22,451 nt of DNA from a virus: positions 1-22,451 of IMG/VR virus record IMGVR_UViG_3300027907_000057. The stretch is one strand, 5' to 3'. Below, piece by piece: positions 1 through 7,517 of this stretch; positions within the stretch are counted from its first letter, which is position 1, and every line of letters begins with the position of its first letter. The notes beneath the pieces are model-generated. The model was not told where the DNA came from. It saw nothing but the letters and a program-made list of their open reading frames with translations, and did no database searches. The translations under genes and the position numbers were made by a program.

Positions 1-312
1 CGGCCAGACTGTGGCCCTGGCTCCAGCTTCCGACATGCCGGTTTCCAGAAGTCGCCGGTACTCCGCGATCTTCTTCCGCCGGTCCTCACCTGGGGGCTGC
101 CAGTCCTTGATGGCCAGGAAACCACCCTCCCACCACTTCCGCAGCCGAACAAGCTGCCGCTGTGGACTCGTGCCCAGTGCCGCCCGAATCTCGGGTGTCA
201 CTTCCTGCCCGGGCAGTGCAACAGGGCAGCTCGGCAAACCGAGCCTGACCCGGCGCACAAAGATCAGGGGGGCTTTGGGGTCCCACCGCTGCTTCCAGTG
301 TCGTCTTTTCAT
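1..312 (-). CDS. Hypothetical phage protein downstream of capsid gene (partial, runs off left edge)
   Basis: The frame opens with ATG at 312 and stays open for 104 codons to the first base of the window, so the 3' end is missing. The N-terminus is basic and aromatic (MKRRHWKQRWDPKAP), followed by a mixed hydrophobic stretch (residues 16-35) and an Arg/Trp segment (LVRLRKWWEGG, about residues 58-68). I do not recognise a named domain. Its place directly after the major capsid gene suggests a small head-completion or head-tail joining protein; that is an inference from gene order only. A 78-base gap with a strong hairpin separates it from the capsid gene. The ribosome binding site is weak (GGAAC upstream of ATG). 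Confidence 0.65.
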   Translation of the reverse strand, partial: MKRRHWKQRWDPKAPLIFVRRVRLGLPSCPVALPGQEVTPEIRAALGTSPQRQLVRLRKWWEGGFLAIKDWQPPGEDRRKKIAEYRRLLETGMSEAGARATVWP

Positions 313-330
313 GGGGTGTGTTCCGTGTAG

Positions 331-355
331 GACGGCGGCCACCAGCGCCGCCGTC
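331..355 (-). terminator. Hairpin after the major capsid gene (possible attenuator or terminator)
   Basis: A perfect 8-bp inverted repeat, GACGGCGG and CCGCCGTC, encloses a 9-base loop in the gap between the capsid stop (391) and the next start (312). No T-run follows on the minus strand, so it is not a textbook intrinsic terminator. It could reduce read-through or protect the 3' end of an abundant capsid message. Confidence 0.45.
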
Positions 356-390
356 AGTGCTGTGCGCAGGCCGTAGCCCGCGCACTTCGA

Positions 391-1380
391 TCAGGCAACC
401 GCCGTCGCGAAGAACTGCGCAGCATCGGCCATGACCTTCTTCTGGTCGAAGCTCTGTTCGATCTCCAGACGGTCGGCCTTCAGGTGCTCCATGCGGAAGC
501 GGCTGATGCGCGAGCCGAGCACACCACCACCCAGCAAGCCCTGCCACACGAACGTGTAGCCGGCCGACGGGACCATGAGGCCCGGGGCCGATGGCGTGTA
601 GAGCAGCAGCGCGGACTTGCCACCGATGAACGCGTGGCTGTTCGTGGCGCCTTCGATGGCGTTGTTCACAATGCCGTCCATCACCAGGATCTCGTCCAGC
701 TCGAACAGAGCTGCGAGGGTCTGGCGCATGACCAGCGCCGTACCCGTGGTCTGGCCACGATCGACACGGCCCACCATGTCCGGATGATCCAGCAGGGCAT
801 CGTAGACCTTGCGGCCCAGCACCATCCGATTCGGACGGAAGCCAGTACGCTCGGCCACGGTCGTCATGCCACGCCGCACGTCTTCGATCGGGTTGCTCAG
901 CGCATCGTTCCATTGCAGGAACTGGTTCGCGCCTGGCGCAGCCGCCACGCCGGTCTGGTCACCGGTCCACACGCCCGTAGTGAAGAAGTCCGCCGCCCAC
1001 GCCTTCTCCCTGCGGATGAGGGCCTTGATGGTCAGCAGCTCCGTCGCCTCCCGGTCCAGTTGGATCGGGCTGTCGGCGTTCGCGCGGATCTGGTCCGCAA
1101 CGTTGACGTGGAGTCCCCACACATCGCAGGAGTAGGAGTCCTGGCCGATGGTGTAGGTGACGCCTGCGGACTCCGCACCGGGGGCGCGAAGTTGCATTTC
1201 GTCGCGGTTGAACATGCCGCGGTCGTAGGTGTAGAACTTGTCGGAGACCTTCATCACCGGCACGCGCGGAAACGCGCGGTCGGCAACGAAAACATCCTGA
1301 CGCTGGATGAAAGCCAGCGAAAGGTTCGAAAGGGGCCCGTCGATGTGAACGTCACCGAGCCCAGGTTGGATAACAGGCAT
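391..1380 (-). CDS. Major capsid protein (HK97-fold type)
   Basis: The 329-residue product has the size and features of the short HK97-fold major capsid family of siphoviruses and Mu-like phages. An N-terminal arm (PLSNLSLAFIQRQDVFVADRAFP) is followed by a segment with Tyr/Asp (FYTYDRGMFNRDEM) and a central helical region (EATELLTIKALIRREKAWAADFF, around residues 112-134). Then come the conserved blocks RPNRMVLGRKVYDALLDHPD (about 182-201) and a glycine-rich GGKSALLLYTP region. It forms the icosahedral shell. It follows the decoration gene with a 55-base A/C-rich leader and a GAGGAACAAGACAG ribosome binding region before ATG. The scaffold and protease genes lie upstream in the same transcription unit, the usual order. 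Fold assignment is by sequence resemblance. Confidence 0.9.
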   Translation of the reverse strand: MPVIQPGLGDVHIDGPLSNLSLAFIQRQDVFVADRAFPRVPVMKVSDKFYTYDRGMFNRDEMQLRAPGAESAGVTYTIGQDSYSCDVWGLHVNVADQIRANADSPIQLDREATELLTIKALIRREKAWAADFFTTGVWTGDQTGVAAAPGANQFLQWNDALSNPIEDVRRGMTTVAERTGFRPNRMVLGRKVYDALLDHPDMVGRVDRGQTTGTALVMRQTLAALFELDEILVMDGIVNNAIEGATNSHAFIGGKSALLLYTPSAPGLMVPSAGYTFVWQGLLGGGVLGSRISRFRMEHLKADRLEIEQSFDQKKVMADAAQFFATAVA

Positions 1381-1418
1381 CTGTCTTGTTCCTCAGTTGG
1401 TAGTTGTTGGGGTAGTTG
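1381..1418 (-). promoter_or_regulatory. A/C-rich leader and ribosome binding site of the major capsid gene
   Basis: On the minus strand the leader is rich in CAACTACC-type words and ends GAGGAACAAGACAG before ATG. The same GAACAAGACA block precedes the decoration gene at 1820-1850. Such G-poor leaders stay unfolded and favour strong initiation, which fits a capsid gene. The enhancer role is inferred. Confidence 0.45.
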
Positions 1419-1435
1419 GGGAAGGGGGCTGGCTA

Positions 1436-1819
1436 TTACGTCAACCCGTCCTGGTATTGACCGAGCTGGATCTCGATGATCTCACCGGCGTTGGCCGCAG
1501 CTTCCTTTGCTACGCCCAGGATGTAGTTGCCCGCGGCCGACACAGCGGCGATGACTCGCCCCTGCGCGTCGCTTGCGACCAGCACGCCACGCGTGACGGC
1601 CGCACCGGCTTCCAGCTTCATGCACACGCCGTTCAGCGGCTGCATGGCGAACACCTTGCCGTCCGCCGAACCCGCCGAGCATGCCACGCCGTCGGCGCGC
1701 GTCTGTGCAACGCCCACCTCGATGTACTTGCCCGTGCTCTGAAGCTGGACGAATCGGTAAAGTCGGACCACTGCGCCAGCAATCGCGTTGATCGGTCCGA
1801 GCCCTTGAAAAGTAGCCAT
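1436..1819 (-). CDS. Capsid decoration / cement-like protein (DUF2190-type)
   Basis: The 127-residue protein has the pattern of the small capsid cement family: an early hydrophobic segment (INAIAGAVVRLYRFVQL, about residues 10-26), a repeated pattern of short beta strands, the block GVLVASDAQGRVIAAV (about 79-94) and a closing strand before a polar tail. Members bind the outside of the mature shell and stabilise it. It lies between the scaffold and the major capsid gene, the usual position for this family. It starts at ATG 1819 behind an A/C-rich leader almost identical in its last bases to that of the capsid gene, consistent with near-stoichiometric production. Family assignment is from pattern recognition. 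Confidence 0.78.
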   Translation of the reverse strand: MATFQGLGPINAIAGAVVRLYRFVQLQSTGKYIEVGVAQTRADGVACSAGSADGKVFAMQPLNGVCMKLEAGAAVTRGVLVASDAQGRVIAAVSAAGNYILGVAKEAAANAGEIIEIQLGQYQDGLT

Positions 1820-1852
1820 GTCTTGTTCTCTGTTTGTGGTTGGTGGTTGTGG
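1820..1852 (-). promoter_or_regulatory. A/C-rich leader and ribosome binding site of the decoration gene
   Basis: The 33-base gap is composed of CCACAACCACCAACCACAAAC-like words ending AGAGAACAAGAC before ATG on the minus strand. It matches the capsid leader in composition and shares GAACAAGACA, which points to a duplicated or co-selected strong initiation region. Confidence 0.45.
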
Positions 1853-2551
1853 TTACTTGCCCTGCCGGTGCAGCTCGTACAGCTCGCGGCCCTGGTCCGT
1901 CGAAGTGACGGCCTCGTACGCCTTCGAAAGGTCGCACTTGTTCGTGCGGGCGAACTCTTCCGCCATCGCGGAAAGCTGTTCACCAGCTCGCTTGCCCTCG
2001 CCGCTTGCCGGCGCAGCACTCGTGCCCTTGCGCGTGAACGCCAGCGCCAGGCCGGTGCTCGCCGCCTTCAGCGACTCGGTGACCTTCGCGCGCACGCCAT
2101 CGTCCGCGATGCTCTCGACGGCGCCCAGTAGGGCCGTCTTCGTGGCAACGTCGCCGTTCAGGTTCGGGATCTCGTCGGCCGCGCGCTTCTCCAGCCGCGC
2201 AACGTTCCGCAGCGCCCGTTCCTTCACCAGCTCCGCGCCCGCGCGCTCGCTGTCCTGGGCCAGCTTCAGCATGAGCGGACCCGCGCTCTTGCGGATCTGC
2301 GTACCGTCGGCGCAGGTGAACACGACAGGATCACTGTCGCGAAGGTTCTTCACGATCAGCTCGCGCTGCTCGGGGCTCTTCGCCAGGAACGCATCCTGGT
2401 CCGAACCGTTCAGGGTATCGAAGTGGGCCCGCTGCTCGGTGCTCATCTTCAGGATCGACTCGGCACGGTCTGCGCGCCGCGTCGCGGCCTCGCTGGCCAG
2501 CTTCGCATCGTCTGCCGCCTTTTGGAGCGCGGCCTGTTGCTCAGGGGTCAT
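1853..2551 (-). other. Possible nested start giving a separate scaffold protein
   Basis: Codon 211 of the protease-scaffold gene is ATG, preceded by GCGAGAGAAACAGC on the minus strand, a plausible ribosome binding site at 7-9 bases. The internal product, beginning MTPEQQAALQKAADDAK, would be 232 residues and contain just the coiled-coil scaffold part. The lambda C/Nu3 gene pair is the known precedent for such nesting. This is a suggestion from the sequence only. Confidence 0.35.
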
Positions 2552-3181
2552 GCTGTTTCTCTCGCCGCTCGGGGCGGTCGTCTGGTTTGTGCCCGCAGGA
2601 AGTTGACCGATGCCGGCAGCGGGCCCGCCGTCTTCGGTTGTGCTCTTTGCCAGCATGCCCTCTTCGGGCAGCAGGTCGGAAAGTCCTAGCGCGCGTGCGC
2701 GCCTCTTGATGTGCTTCGCAGCCGCAGCCTTGTCCTTTGCGCGGCCGAACGCCTGAATTGCGTTCTTCAGGTCTTGCTTGTTCGCGATGGGGAACGAACC
2801 GTCTGGCATCGCGGTACCTTCGTCCGCCATGTGCTCGCGCATGTCGCCGGAGAACTCGCGCTTTGCCAACACGGCCAGGCCGTGCGTGTGTCCGTTCGCG
2901 TCACCGATGTAGATGACGCCGGCCTCGTTCATGATCCACTGGTGTGCGTGGCCGTTGTCCCAGCTCGTGGTGCCGCTGCGATTCTCGCCGCCGCTCATGC
3001 TGTTCGTCACGATGCTGTGCGCGTGCCCGTCGGCCTGCGTCGTCAGCGCAACAGACTTCACAACGTCCGCGCGCTTCATCACCGCGATCCGTGCAGGGTC
3101 CTGCATCGGGAAGTCCACTAGGCTGATCTCCACCAGCTCCAGGTCCTTCATTACGCGGTACTTGTCCTTCGGCTTGCTCAT
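1853..3181 (-). CDS. Prohead protease C-terminal part fused to capsid scaffold
   Basis: The 442-residue product starts with a strand typical of the end of an XkdF-like prohead protease domain (DLELVEISLVDFPMQDPA, residues 13-30); the catalytic part is in the preceding gene. Residues 51-100 hold three Gly-His-x-His motifs (GHAH at 52, GHAH at 77, GHTH at 97), possibly metal-binding. Residues 125-172 match a short module common in such phage proteins (DGSFPIANKQDLKNAIQAFG followed by a basic segment). From about residue 211 onward the protein is rich in Ala, Glu, Lys and Gln with coiled-coil character, as expected for a scaffold. Met211 (base 2551) follows a GAGAG sequence and could start a separate 232-residue scaffold. 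The gene overlaps the protease gene by 4 bases (ATGA). Confidence 0.8.
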   Translation of the reverse strand: MSKPKDKYRVMKDLELVEISLVDFPMQDPARIAVMKRADVVKSVALTTQADGHAHSIVTNSMSGGENRSGTTSWDNGHAHQWIMNEAGVIYIGDANGHTHGLAVLAKREFSGDMREHMADEGTAMPDGSFPIANKQDLKNAIQAFGRAKDKAAAAKHIKRRARALGLSDLLPEEGMLAKSTTEDGGPAAGIGQLPAGTNQTTAPSGERNSMTPEQQAALQKAADDAKLASEAATRRADRAESILKMSTEQRAHFDTLNGSDQDAFLAKSPEQRELIVKNLRDSDPVVFTCADGTQIRKSAGPLMLKLAQDSERAGAELVKERALRNVARLEKRAADEIPNLNGDVATKTALLGAVESIADDGVRAKVTESLKAASTGLALAFTRKGTSAAPASGEGKRAGEQLSAMAEEFARTNKCDLSKAYEAVTSTDQGRELYELHRQGK

Positions 3182-3630
3182 CGCTGTACGAATTCTTCGG
3201 CGGAACCTACGCGGCTGCCACCAATGGAGAAACCACGATACTCACCGCGCCTCGCCTTTGCAAGGGCCTCCGGGTCGTCTGGCTTGACGGCCACCAGTAG
3301 GCCGGTCTTCTCCACGGTCATGCCCAGGGCTTTGGCTATCTCCGTGGTCATGGGCCAGCAGAACACGACCGTGCCGCCCTGGACCACGTTGCCATCGGCA
3401 TCACGTGCATGCATCTCGGCCGCCACCCGGCTGTTCTGCATGAACCGCGCGGCCGCCTTCAGCATGCCCTCTTCGGTTACGTGGTCGTGGATCCGGCTGC
3501 CATCCTCTTGCAGCTCGCCCAGGTCGTAGTAGTCTTCGCCATTCTCTTTGCAGACGATGGCGTACCCCAGGATCAGGCCCAGGGATTCCTCCACCTTGCA
3601 GAAGGTGGCCGCGGTGGTGAATGTCTTCAT
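3178..3630 (-). CDS. XkdF-like prohead serine protease, catalytic part
   Basis: The 150-residue product carries the recognisable blocks of the XkdF/prohead protease family. An N-terminal strand (LGLILGYAIVCKENGEDYYD) is followed by the helix GMLKAAARFMQNSR, then AEMHARD with candidate catalytic His74, a block ending GLLVAVKPDDPEA, and RGFSIGG with candidate catalytic Ser135. The enzyme would cleave scaffold and itself during head maturation. The reading frame ends at residue 150, before the final strand EISLVDFP that normally belongs to the same domain; that strand begins the next gene. Start ATG at 3630 lies shortly after the stop of the preceding gene. Split origin versus frameshift is discussed in the findings. 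Confidence 0.82.
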   Translation of the reverse strand: MKTFTTAATFCKVEESLGLILGYAIVCKENGEDYYDLGELQEDGSRIHDHVTEEGMLKAAARFMQNSRVAAEMHARDADGNVVQGGTVVFCWPMTTEIAKALGMTVEKTGLLVAVKPDDPEALAKARRGEYRGFSIGGSRVGSAEEFVQR

Positions 3631-3634
3631 GTGG

Positions 3635-3868
3635 TTACCCTGTTGGCTTCCCGTTCTGCACCCACAGCAGGAACTGGTCGGTTGCCTGGCCGATGGCTCG
3701 GCGTTCTAGGTTGTTGACTGTGCCGGCGTCGGAATTCTCCGGCACCTGAATGGCGTAGTAAAACGTGCGAGCCGGAGCACCGGAGTACGTGCACACACCG
3801 ATGACCGTGGTGACACCTGCCACCACGCTGGACACCGCGCGCACGTCGATGTTGTGGGTTGCGATCAT
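3635..3868 (-). CDS. Hypothetical phage protein, 77 residues
   Basis: The product is MIATHNIDVRAVSSVVAGVT onward, with a strand-rich N-terminal half and a polar C-terminal half (NNLERRAIGQATDQFLLWVQ). I recognise no domain. ATG at 3868 overlaps the stop of the preceding gene by 4 bases (ATGA), and the protease gene begins 4 bases after its stop, so it belongs to the head gene unit. A small head-associated role is possible but not shown. Confidence 0.7.
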   Translation of the reverse strand: MIATHNIDVRAVSSVVAGVTTVIGVCTYSGAPARTFYYAIQVPENSDAGTVNNLERRAIGQATDQFLLWVQNGKPTG

Positions 3869-4038
3869 TCTGGCTTCTTCTCTTCAGGGGTTGGAGCGGG
3901 CACGATGCTTGCGAAGGGCGAGCGAATCAGCCGCTGGATCAGGTCGGCCACTTCCTTGTAGGGCCGGGTTTGCAAGTACTCGCACAGCTCTTGTGCGAAC
4001 GCTGCGGGAATCAGGATCTGCTTTTGTTGCTGTGTCAT
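3865..4038 (-). CDS. Small hypothetical phage protein, 57 residues
   Basis: Starting at ATG 4038 the product begins MTQQQKQILIPAAFAQELC and contains an amphipathic helix (QTRPYKEVADLIQRLIRSP) and a Pro/Glu/Lys tail. Proteins with a similar short 'strand, helix, RPYxEVA, helix' layout are common next to phage head genes, with no known function. A GTG codon at 4068 would extend it by ten mostly basic residues and overlap the previous gene; neither start has a strong ribosome binding site, and I prefer the ATG. The stop overlaps the next start by 4 bases. Confidence 0.65.
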   Translation of the reverse strand: MTQQQKQILIPAAFAQELCEYLQTRPYKEVADLIQRLIRSPFASIVPAPTPEEKKPE

Positions 4039-4052
4039 GGTTCGGGTTCGGG

Positions 4053-6119
4053 TTACTCTTCGGTCCACTCAACTTCGATGCTCATAGTGGTTGCCGTTGC
4101 GGGGGCTGCGTCGAACGCAAGGCTAATGCATTGCGCTGTTCCGCGCAATACCTCTCCCTTCCCGTCGCTGTTCTGGAATCTCCATTCCAGACTGGAGGGC
4201 AGCGCGGCCGCCGATACCGTGGTGGACTGCGCAGTGTAGCTGACGTTCCCGATGGCGCCCACCAGGGTGCCCTCCGTCGGGGCCGCCGTGTACACCTGCA
4301 CCAGGTTTGCCGTGGCCGCCGCGTCGTTTGCGTCGTTCGGAATCTTCGTCAGGGCAGTGCTCGTGCCGCCGGTCGGGGCCGTGGACCATCGCTCGCAGAC
4401 GATCGACTGGTACGCCGCAGTGGTCAGGCGCATGCCGCTGACTCGGATGCGCTGCACAACAACCGTCTTCGTGCTGCTGCCCGCAATGACGAAGAACATA
4501 GCCGCACCCGCGGCCGCAGAGAATGGGGCCGTGGTCGAAGCGCGGTACGTGATCTTGCCGCCGTCCTGGATTACGCGCACGCGCCCGAGCGCATCCAGGC
4601 TCAGGGGTGCGTAGTCGCCGGTCGTGCCAGCCAGCGCCGCAGGCACGTCTTGCCGCACGGCCAGCATCATCACGCCGGTGTCTCCCGACACGTGCGCATT
4701 GTCCTCGGCCTTGCCTAGGTTCGTGGCGCCGGTGCCGGGAATCACAGACGACACGTTCGCATCGTTCACCGACACGACCAGGTGCTGAGAATTGTTCAGC
4801 AGCGGTGGAAGGTAAACACTGTCGCTACCGCGCACGCACAGCATGGCGACGCCTGTATCACCTGCTGCGTACGGTGTACTCTCCGTTTCCTTGCCCAGGT
4901 TCGACTGGCCAACACCGGGGACGACACTACTTACGTCTATCGAGCCGGACGAAACGAAAACGCGCAGGGCACCTACGCTGTTCGTGGTCAGCGGGATATA
5001 GTCGCCAGTGGCTCCAGCCAACACTGCGCCCGAATCGTTGCGCACGGCCAGCGCCATCACGCCCACGTCTCCCGTGGCGTGCACGGCGTCTTCGGCTTTG
5101 CCCAGGTTCGTAGCGCCGGTGCCTGGAGTCACCGCGGTGGCCACGACGTTACCGCCGACCTGCAAGACGTTGCCATTCGACAAGACGGGCTGCCACGTCA
5201 GCGTGCCCTGGTCCAGCGTCATCATGGCCGTGCCTACTTCGCCGCCGAAGGTGTAGGATGCGCCGGCCGCCTTGCCTAGGTTCGTAACGCCCGAACCGCT
5301 TGCCTCGATTCGCAAGTGTCCCGTGGCGTTGACGGACAGCGGGATGTAGTCGCCGTTCGCGGCGAGGGCCGCAACAGAATCCTGGCGCACGGCCAGCGCC
5401 ATCACTCCCGTGTCGCCCGATGCGTGCACGGCGTCTTCGGCCTTGCCCAGGTCGCCCGCGGCCGTACCCGTGGTGATCGAAACCGTGCCCACAACGTCCG
5501 TCTTCAGTCGTCCGGCAGCAGTCAGGCGCAGGAAGTCCCAGGTGTCCGTGGCCAGGCTCGGCGTGCTCGTGTCCACTCGCGCGGCCACAACAGCGCCCCC
5601 GTCGGCGGCCGCGTTGTAGGTGTCCGTGGCCCGTTGCACGCTCAGGAACTGTGCTGTTCCGCTGCCATCATCCAGGTTGATGGCAAGTCGCGTGTTGTTC
5701 AGGGCAATCGGGTTCCACTGCGCGGTTGTCAGGTCGATACCATAGAAGGCAACGCCTGTTGCACCGGCAACAAATAGGTCCCCGGAAGCCTTCCCAAGCT
5801 GATCCGGGTCCGTGCCTGGAATCACGCTCACTACGTCTACAAGCCACGATCCACCTTGATTCGCAGTCACCGTGCCGTCCACGGTCAGGCTGCCGCCGCC
5901 GTCCGCCACGACGAACACAGCGCCGGTGCCCGGCTGTACGTGCAGCGCATTGCCGGCGCCCACGGCCACGCCGCCGTACTGGGCCAGGTTCACGTCTCCG
6001 CCCGAACCGCCGCCGGGGTTCACAACGTAGACTTGCAGCGCCTCCGTGTCGGATCGAATCCGCGCGCAGGCTTCGCCGGCCGTGCCGGGCCCGAGTAGGA
6101 ATACGCTGCGGGAACTCAT
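4053..6119 (-). CDS. Large repeat-containing virion protein, 688 residues
   Basis: The protein is Gly/Ala/Thr/Val-rich and predicted to be beta-strand rich. Residues 101-520 contain about six copies of a 55-60-residue unit with the core NLGKAED..H..GDTGVM.LAVR, then D..AALA...GDYIPLS......LRV. This unit is frequent in structural proteins of tailed phages. Residues 520-688 look like a separate C-terminal beta domain (KITYRASTTAPFSAAAG onward, ending SIEVEWTEE). It is probably a surface fibre, spike or capsid-associated protein. It lies between the MuF head protein and the protease, an unusual place for a fibre. ATG at 6119 overlaps the previous stop (ATGA). Role inferred; repeats directly visible. 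Confidence 0.82.
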   Translation of the reverse strand: MSSRSVFLLGPGTAGEACARIRSDTEALQVYVVNPGGGSGGDVNLAQYGGVAVGAGNALHVQPGTGAVFVVADGGGSLTVDGTVTANQGGSWLVDVVSVIPGTDPDQLGKASGDLFVAGATGVAFYGIDLTTAQWNPIALNNTRLAINLDDGSGTAQFLSVQRATDTYNAAADGGAVVAARVDTSTPSLATDTWDFLRLTAAGRLKTDVVGTVSITTGTAAGDLGKAEDAVHASGDTGVMALAVRQDSVAALAANGDYIPLSVNATGHLRIEASGSGVTNLGKAAGASYTFGGEVGTAMMTLDQGTLTWQPVLSNGNVLQVGGNVVATAVTPGTGATNLGKAEDAVHATGDVGVMALAVRNDSGAVLAGATGDYIPLTTNSVGALRVFVSSGSIDVSSVVPGVGQSNLGKETESTPYAAGDTGVAMLCVRGSDSVYLPPLLNNSQHLVVSVNDANVSSVIPGTGATNLGKAEDNAHVSGDTGVMMLAVRQDVPAALAGTTGDYAPLSLDALGRVRVIQDGGKITYRASTTAPFSAAAGAAMFFVIAGSSTKTVVVQRIRVSGMRLTTAAYQSIVCERWSTAPTGGTSTALTKIPNDANDAAATANLVQVYTAAPTEGTLVGAIGNVSYTAQSTTVSAAALPSSLEWRFQNSDGKGEVLRGTAQCISLAFDAAPATATTMSIEVEWTEE
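4566..5471 (-). repeat. Coding repeats in the 688-residue virion protein
   Basis: Within this segment the NLGKAEDAVHxxGDxGVMALAVR unit recurs at residues 224, 338 and 468, with more diverged copies at 280 and 407. DNA stretches around 4640-4720, 5040-5120 and 5385-5455 are clearly alike. An earlier, weaker copy lies at residues 101-150. The pattern suggests internal duplication, with possible length change by recombination. Confidence 0.75.
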
Positions 6120-7132
6120 TGCACCACCTGCGCGGACAGGACCGGCCCGCTAACCGCGGACATGCGGACACCTACCGCGCACCTGCACTGTATCGTGTCT
6201 TCGCCTGGGGCGGAAGGGTCCCCGGGATACAGCAGGGCGTTCCCGCCGCCGCTGATGAACGGCTCGGACATTCCCTGCACTACCTGGCCGTGCATGCTGG
6301 CGTGGCTGGTCTTGCCGCCGGTGGATTCGAACGTGCGTACGCGTTCGTCTCCCGCGGTGTTCCACTCTCGCGTCAGGGACTGGTCGGACAGGCTGCCGTC
6401 CGCGATAGCCTGGCGGAACATGGAGAAGGTGCCTTCATGCGCAGAGCGCAGCGCCTCCGTCCGTGCGATCACCTCGGTACGATACTTCAGGTATCGCTCG
6501 CGGTAGCGCGCCACCATGTTGTCGATCTGCCGCCGCGTAAGGGGCGTCCCGTCTTCCAGGGCTCGGGCCACAGAGCGATCGAACCGACGGTCCCGCAGTG
6601 CACGTTCCAACGCCTCGGGGTTGTTCTGCTCCAGCAGCCGCCGGTAGTTGTTCACCGCGCGGACCTGGCGTTCGGTCAGCCCCAAGCTGTCGCGGAAGTT
6701 GCGAGCCTGCGCGATGGGGTTGTCCCCGCGCCGCACTCCCTCGGTGATGGCCTCGCGGATTGCGCGCCGCTGGGCCTCGGTGATCTCGCGCACCAGGCGG
6801 AGCCGGTTCTGCTGAATGGCGTTCACCGCGTCCTGGTGCACCATGTCGAAGTCCAGCACCACTTCGCCGCGGGCCACGTTCGACAGGGCCGCCGCGATGT
6901 CTTCGGCCGTGGCCTCTCCCGCGCGGGCGAACTCGCGCGCCCACGCGGGCGGGAACCTGCGGGCCTGGCGCAGCACCGCTTCCGTTGCATCCTCCAACCG
7001 TCCCGCCGCCAGTAGCTGGGCCAGCCTCGTCAACGTGTGCGTGTCGCGCATGGCCGTGACTACCGTAGCCCAGGCCACACCCAGCCGGGGTTCGGAACTC
7101 TCGGCCAGGGCCCGCACGTCGTCGGGAGTCAT
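6116..7132 (-). CDS. MuF-like head morphogenesis protein
   Basis: Using ATG 7132 (ATGA overlap with the previous stop) gives 338 residues. The N-terminal two thirds are helical. The C-terminal 110 residues carry the blocks typical of the phage Mu gpF / SPP1 gp7 family: RTEVIARTEALRSAHEG (about 218-234), REWNTAGDERVR (255-266), SHASMHGQ (276-283) and the closing DTIQCRCAVGVR (312-323) with the CRC motif. The protein is a minor head component needed for assembly and possibly DNA ejection. It usually follows the portal directly; here seven genes lie between. Family call is secure; exact function in this phage is inferred. Confidence 0.88.
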   Translation of the reverse strand: MTPDDVRALAESSEPRLGVAWATVVTAMRDTHTLTRLAQLLAAGRLEDATEAVLRQARRFPPAWAREFARAGEATAEDIAAALSNVARGEVVLDFDMVHQDAVNAIQQNRLRLVREITEAQRRAIREAITEGVRRGDNPIAQARNFRDSLGLTERQVRAVNNYRRLLEQNNPEALERALRDRRFDRSVARALEDGTPLTRRQIDNMVARYRERYLKYRTEVIARTEALRSAHEGTFSMFRQAIADGSLSDQSLTREWNTAGDERVRTFESTGGKTSHASMHGQVVQGMSEPFISGGGNALLYPGDPSAPGEDTIQCRCAVGVRMSAVSGPVLSAQVVQ

Positions 7133-7515
7133 CGCGCCGCTACCTCGCACGTGTACGTGGCGCCGGCAGGGTCTCGGTCGATTGTTGCGTCCTCGGAAAT
7201 GGTGTAGGTGGCGCCTTCGATCATGATTCGGTCACCTGGCTCGGGTGCGATGGTGCCACCTGCGATGGTGTCCCCGATCAGCACGATGACTTTGCGGCCC
7301 GCTCGGACCAGCGTGCCATTCGAGAACCGCACGCGCTGCCGATCGATGAACCCGCGGCAGGAGTAGTCCGCCGTCGTAGGATTCGTGCCCGCCGTCAGCG
7401 CACCTGGTGTGCGCGTGCCCGGGGTAGACTTCGTGAGGGTGGCCGGCAGCACGCCGGGGCCGATGGCTCCCGCGATGATGCCGCTGATGTTGACACCGAA
7501 CAGTGGGTTGCCCAT
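7129..7515 (-). CDS. Head-completion / head-tail connector-like protein, 128 residues
   Basis: The product begins MGNPLFGVNISGIIAGAIGP and continues with PATLTKSTPGTRTPGALTAG and TADYSCRGFIDR. It ends in beta strands around PGDRIMIEGATYTISEDATI. This arrangement is common in phage proteins encoded between the DnaT-like connector and later head or tail genes, usually annotated as head-tail joining or hypothetical. ATG at 7515 has a GGAG ribosome binding site 8 bases upstream and lies 2 bases after the previous stop. The stop overlaps the MuF gene start by 4 bases. Confidence 0.75.
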   Translation of the reverse strand: MGNPLFGVNISGIIAGAIGPGVLPATLTKSTPGTRTPGALTAGTNPTTADYSCRGFIDRQRVRFSNGTLVRAGRKVIVLIGDTIAGGTIAPEPGDRIMIEGATYTISEDATIDRDPAGATYTCEVAAR

Positions 7516-7517
7516 GG

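Noticed and set aside
86-913. Minus-strand frame of 275 codons over the capsid gene
   Set aside because: It is an out-of-frame shadow of the capsid gene and of the partial gene at 1-312, with biased Arg/Gly/His content.
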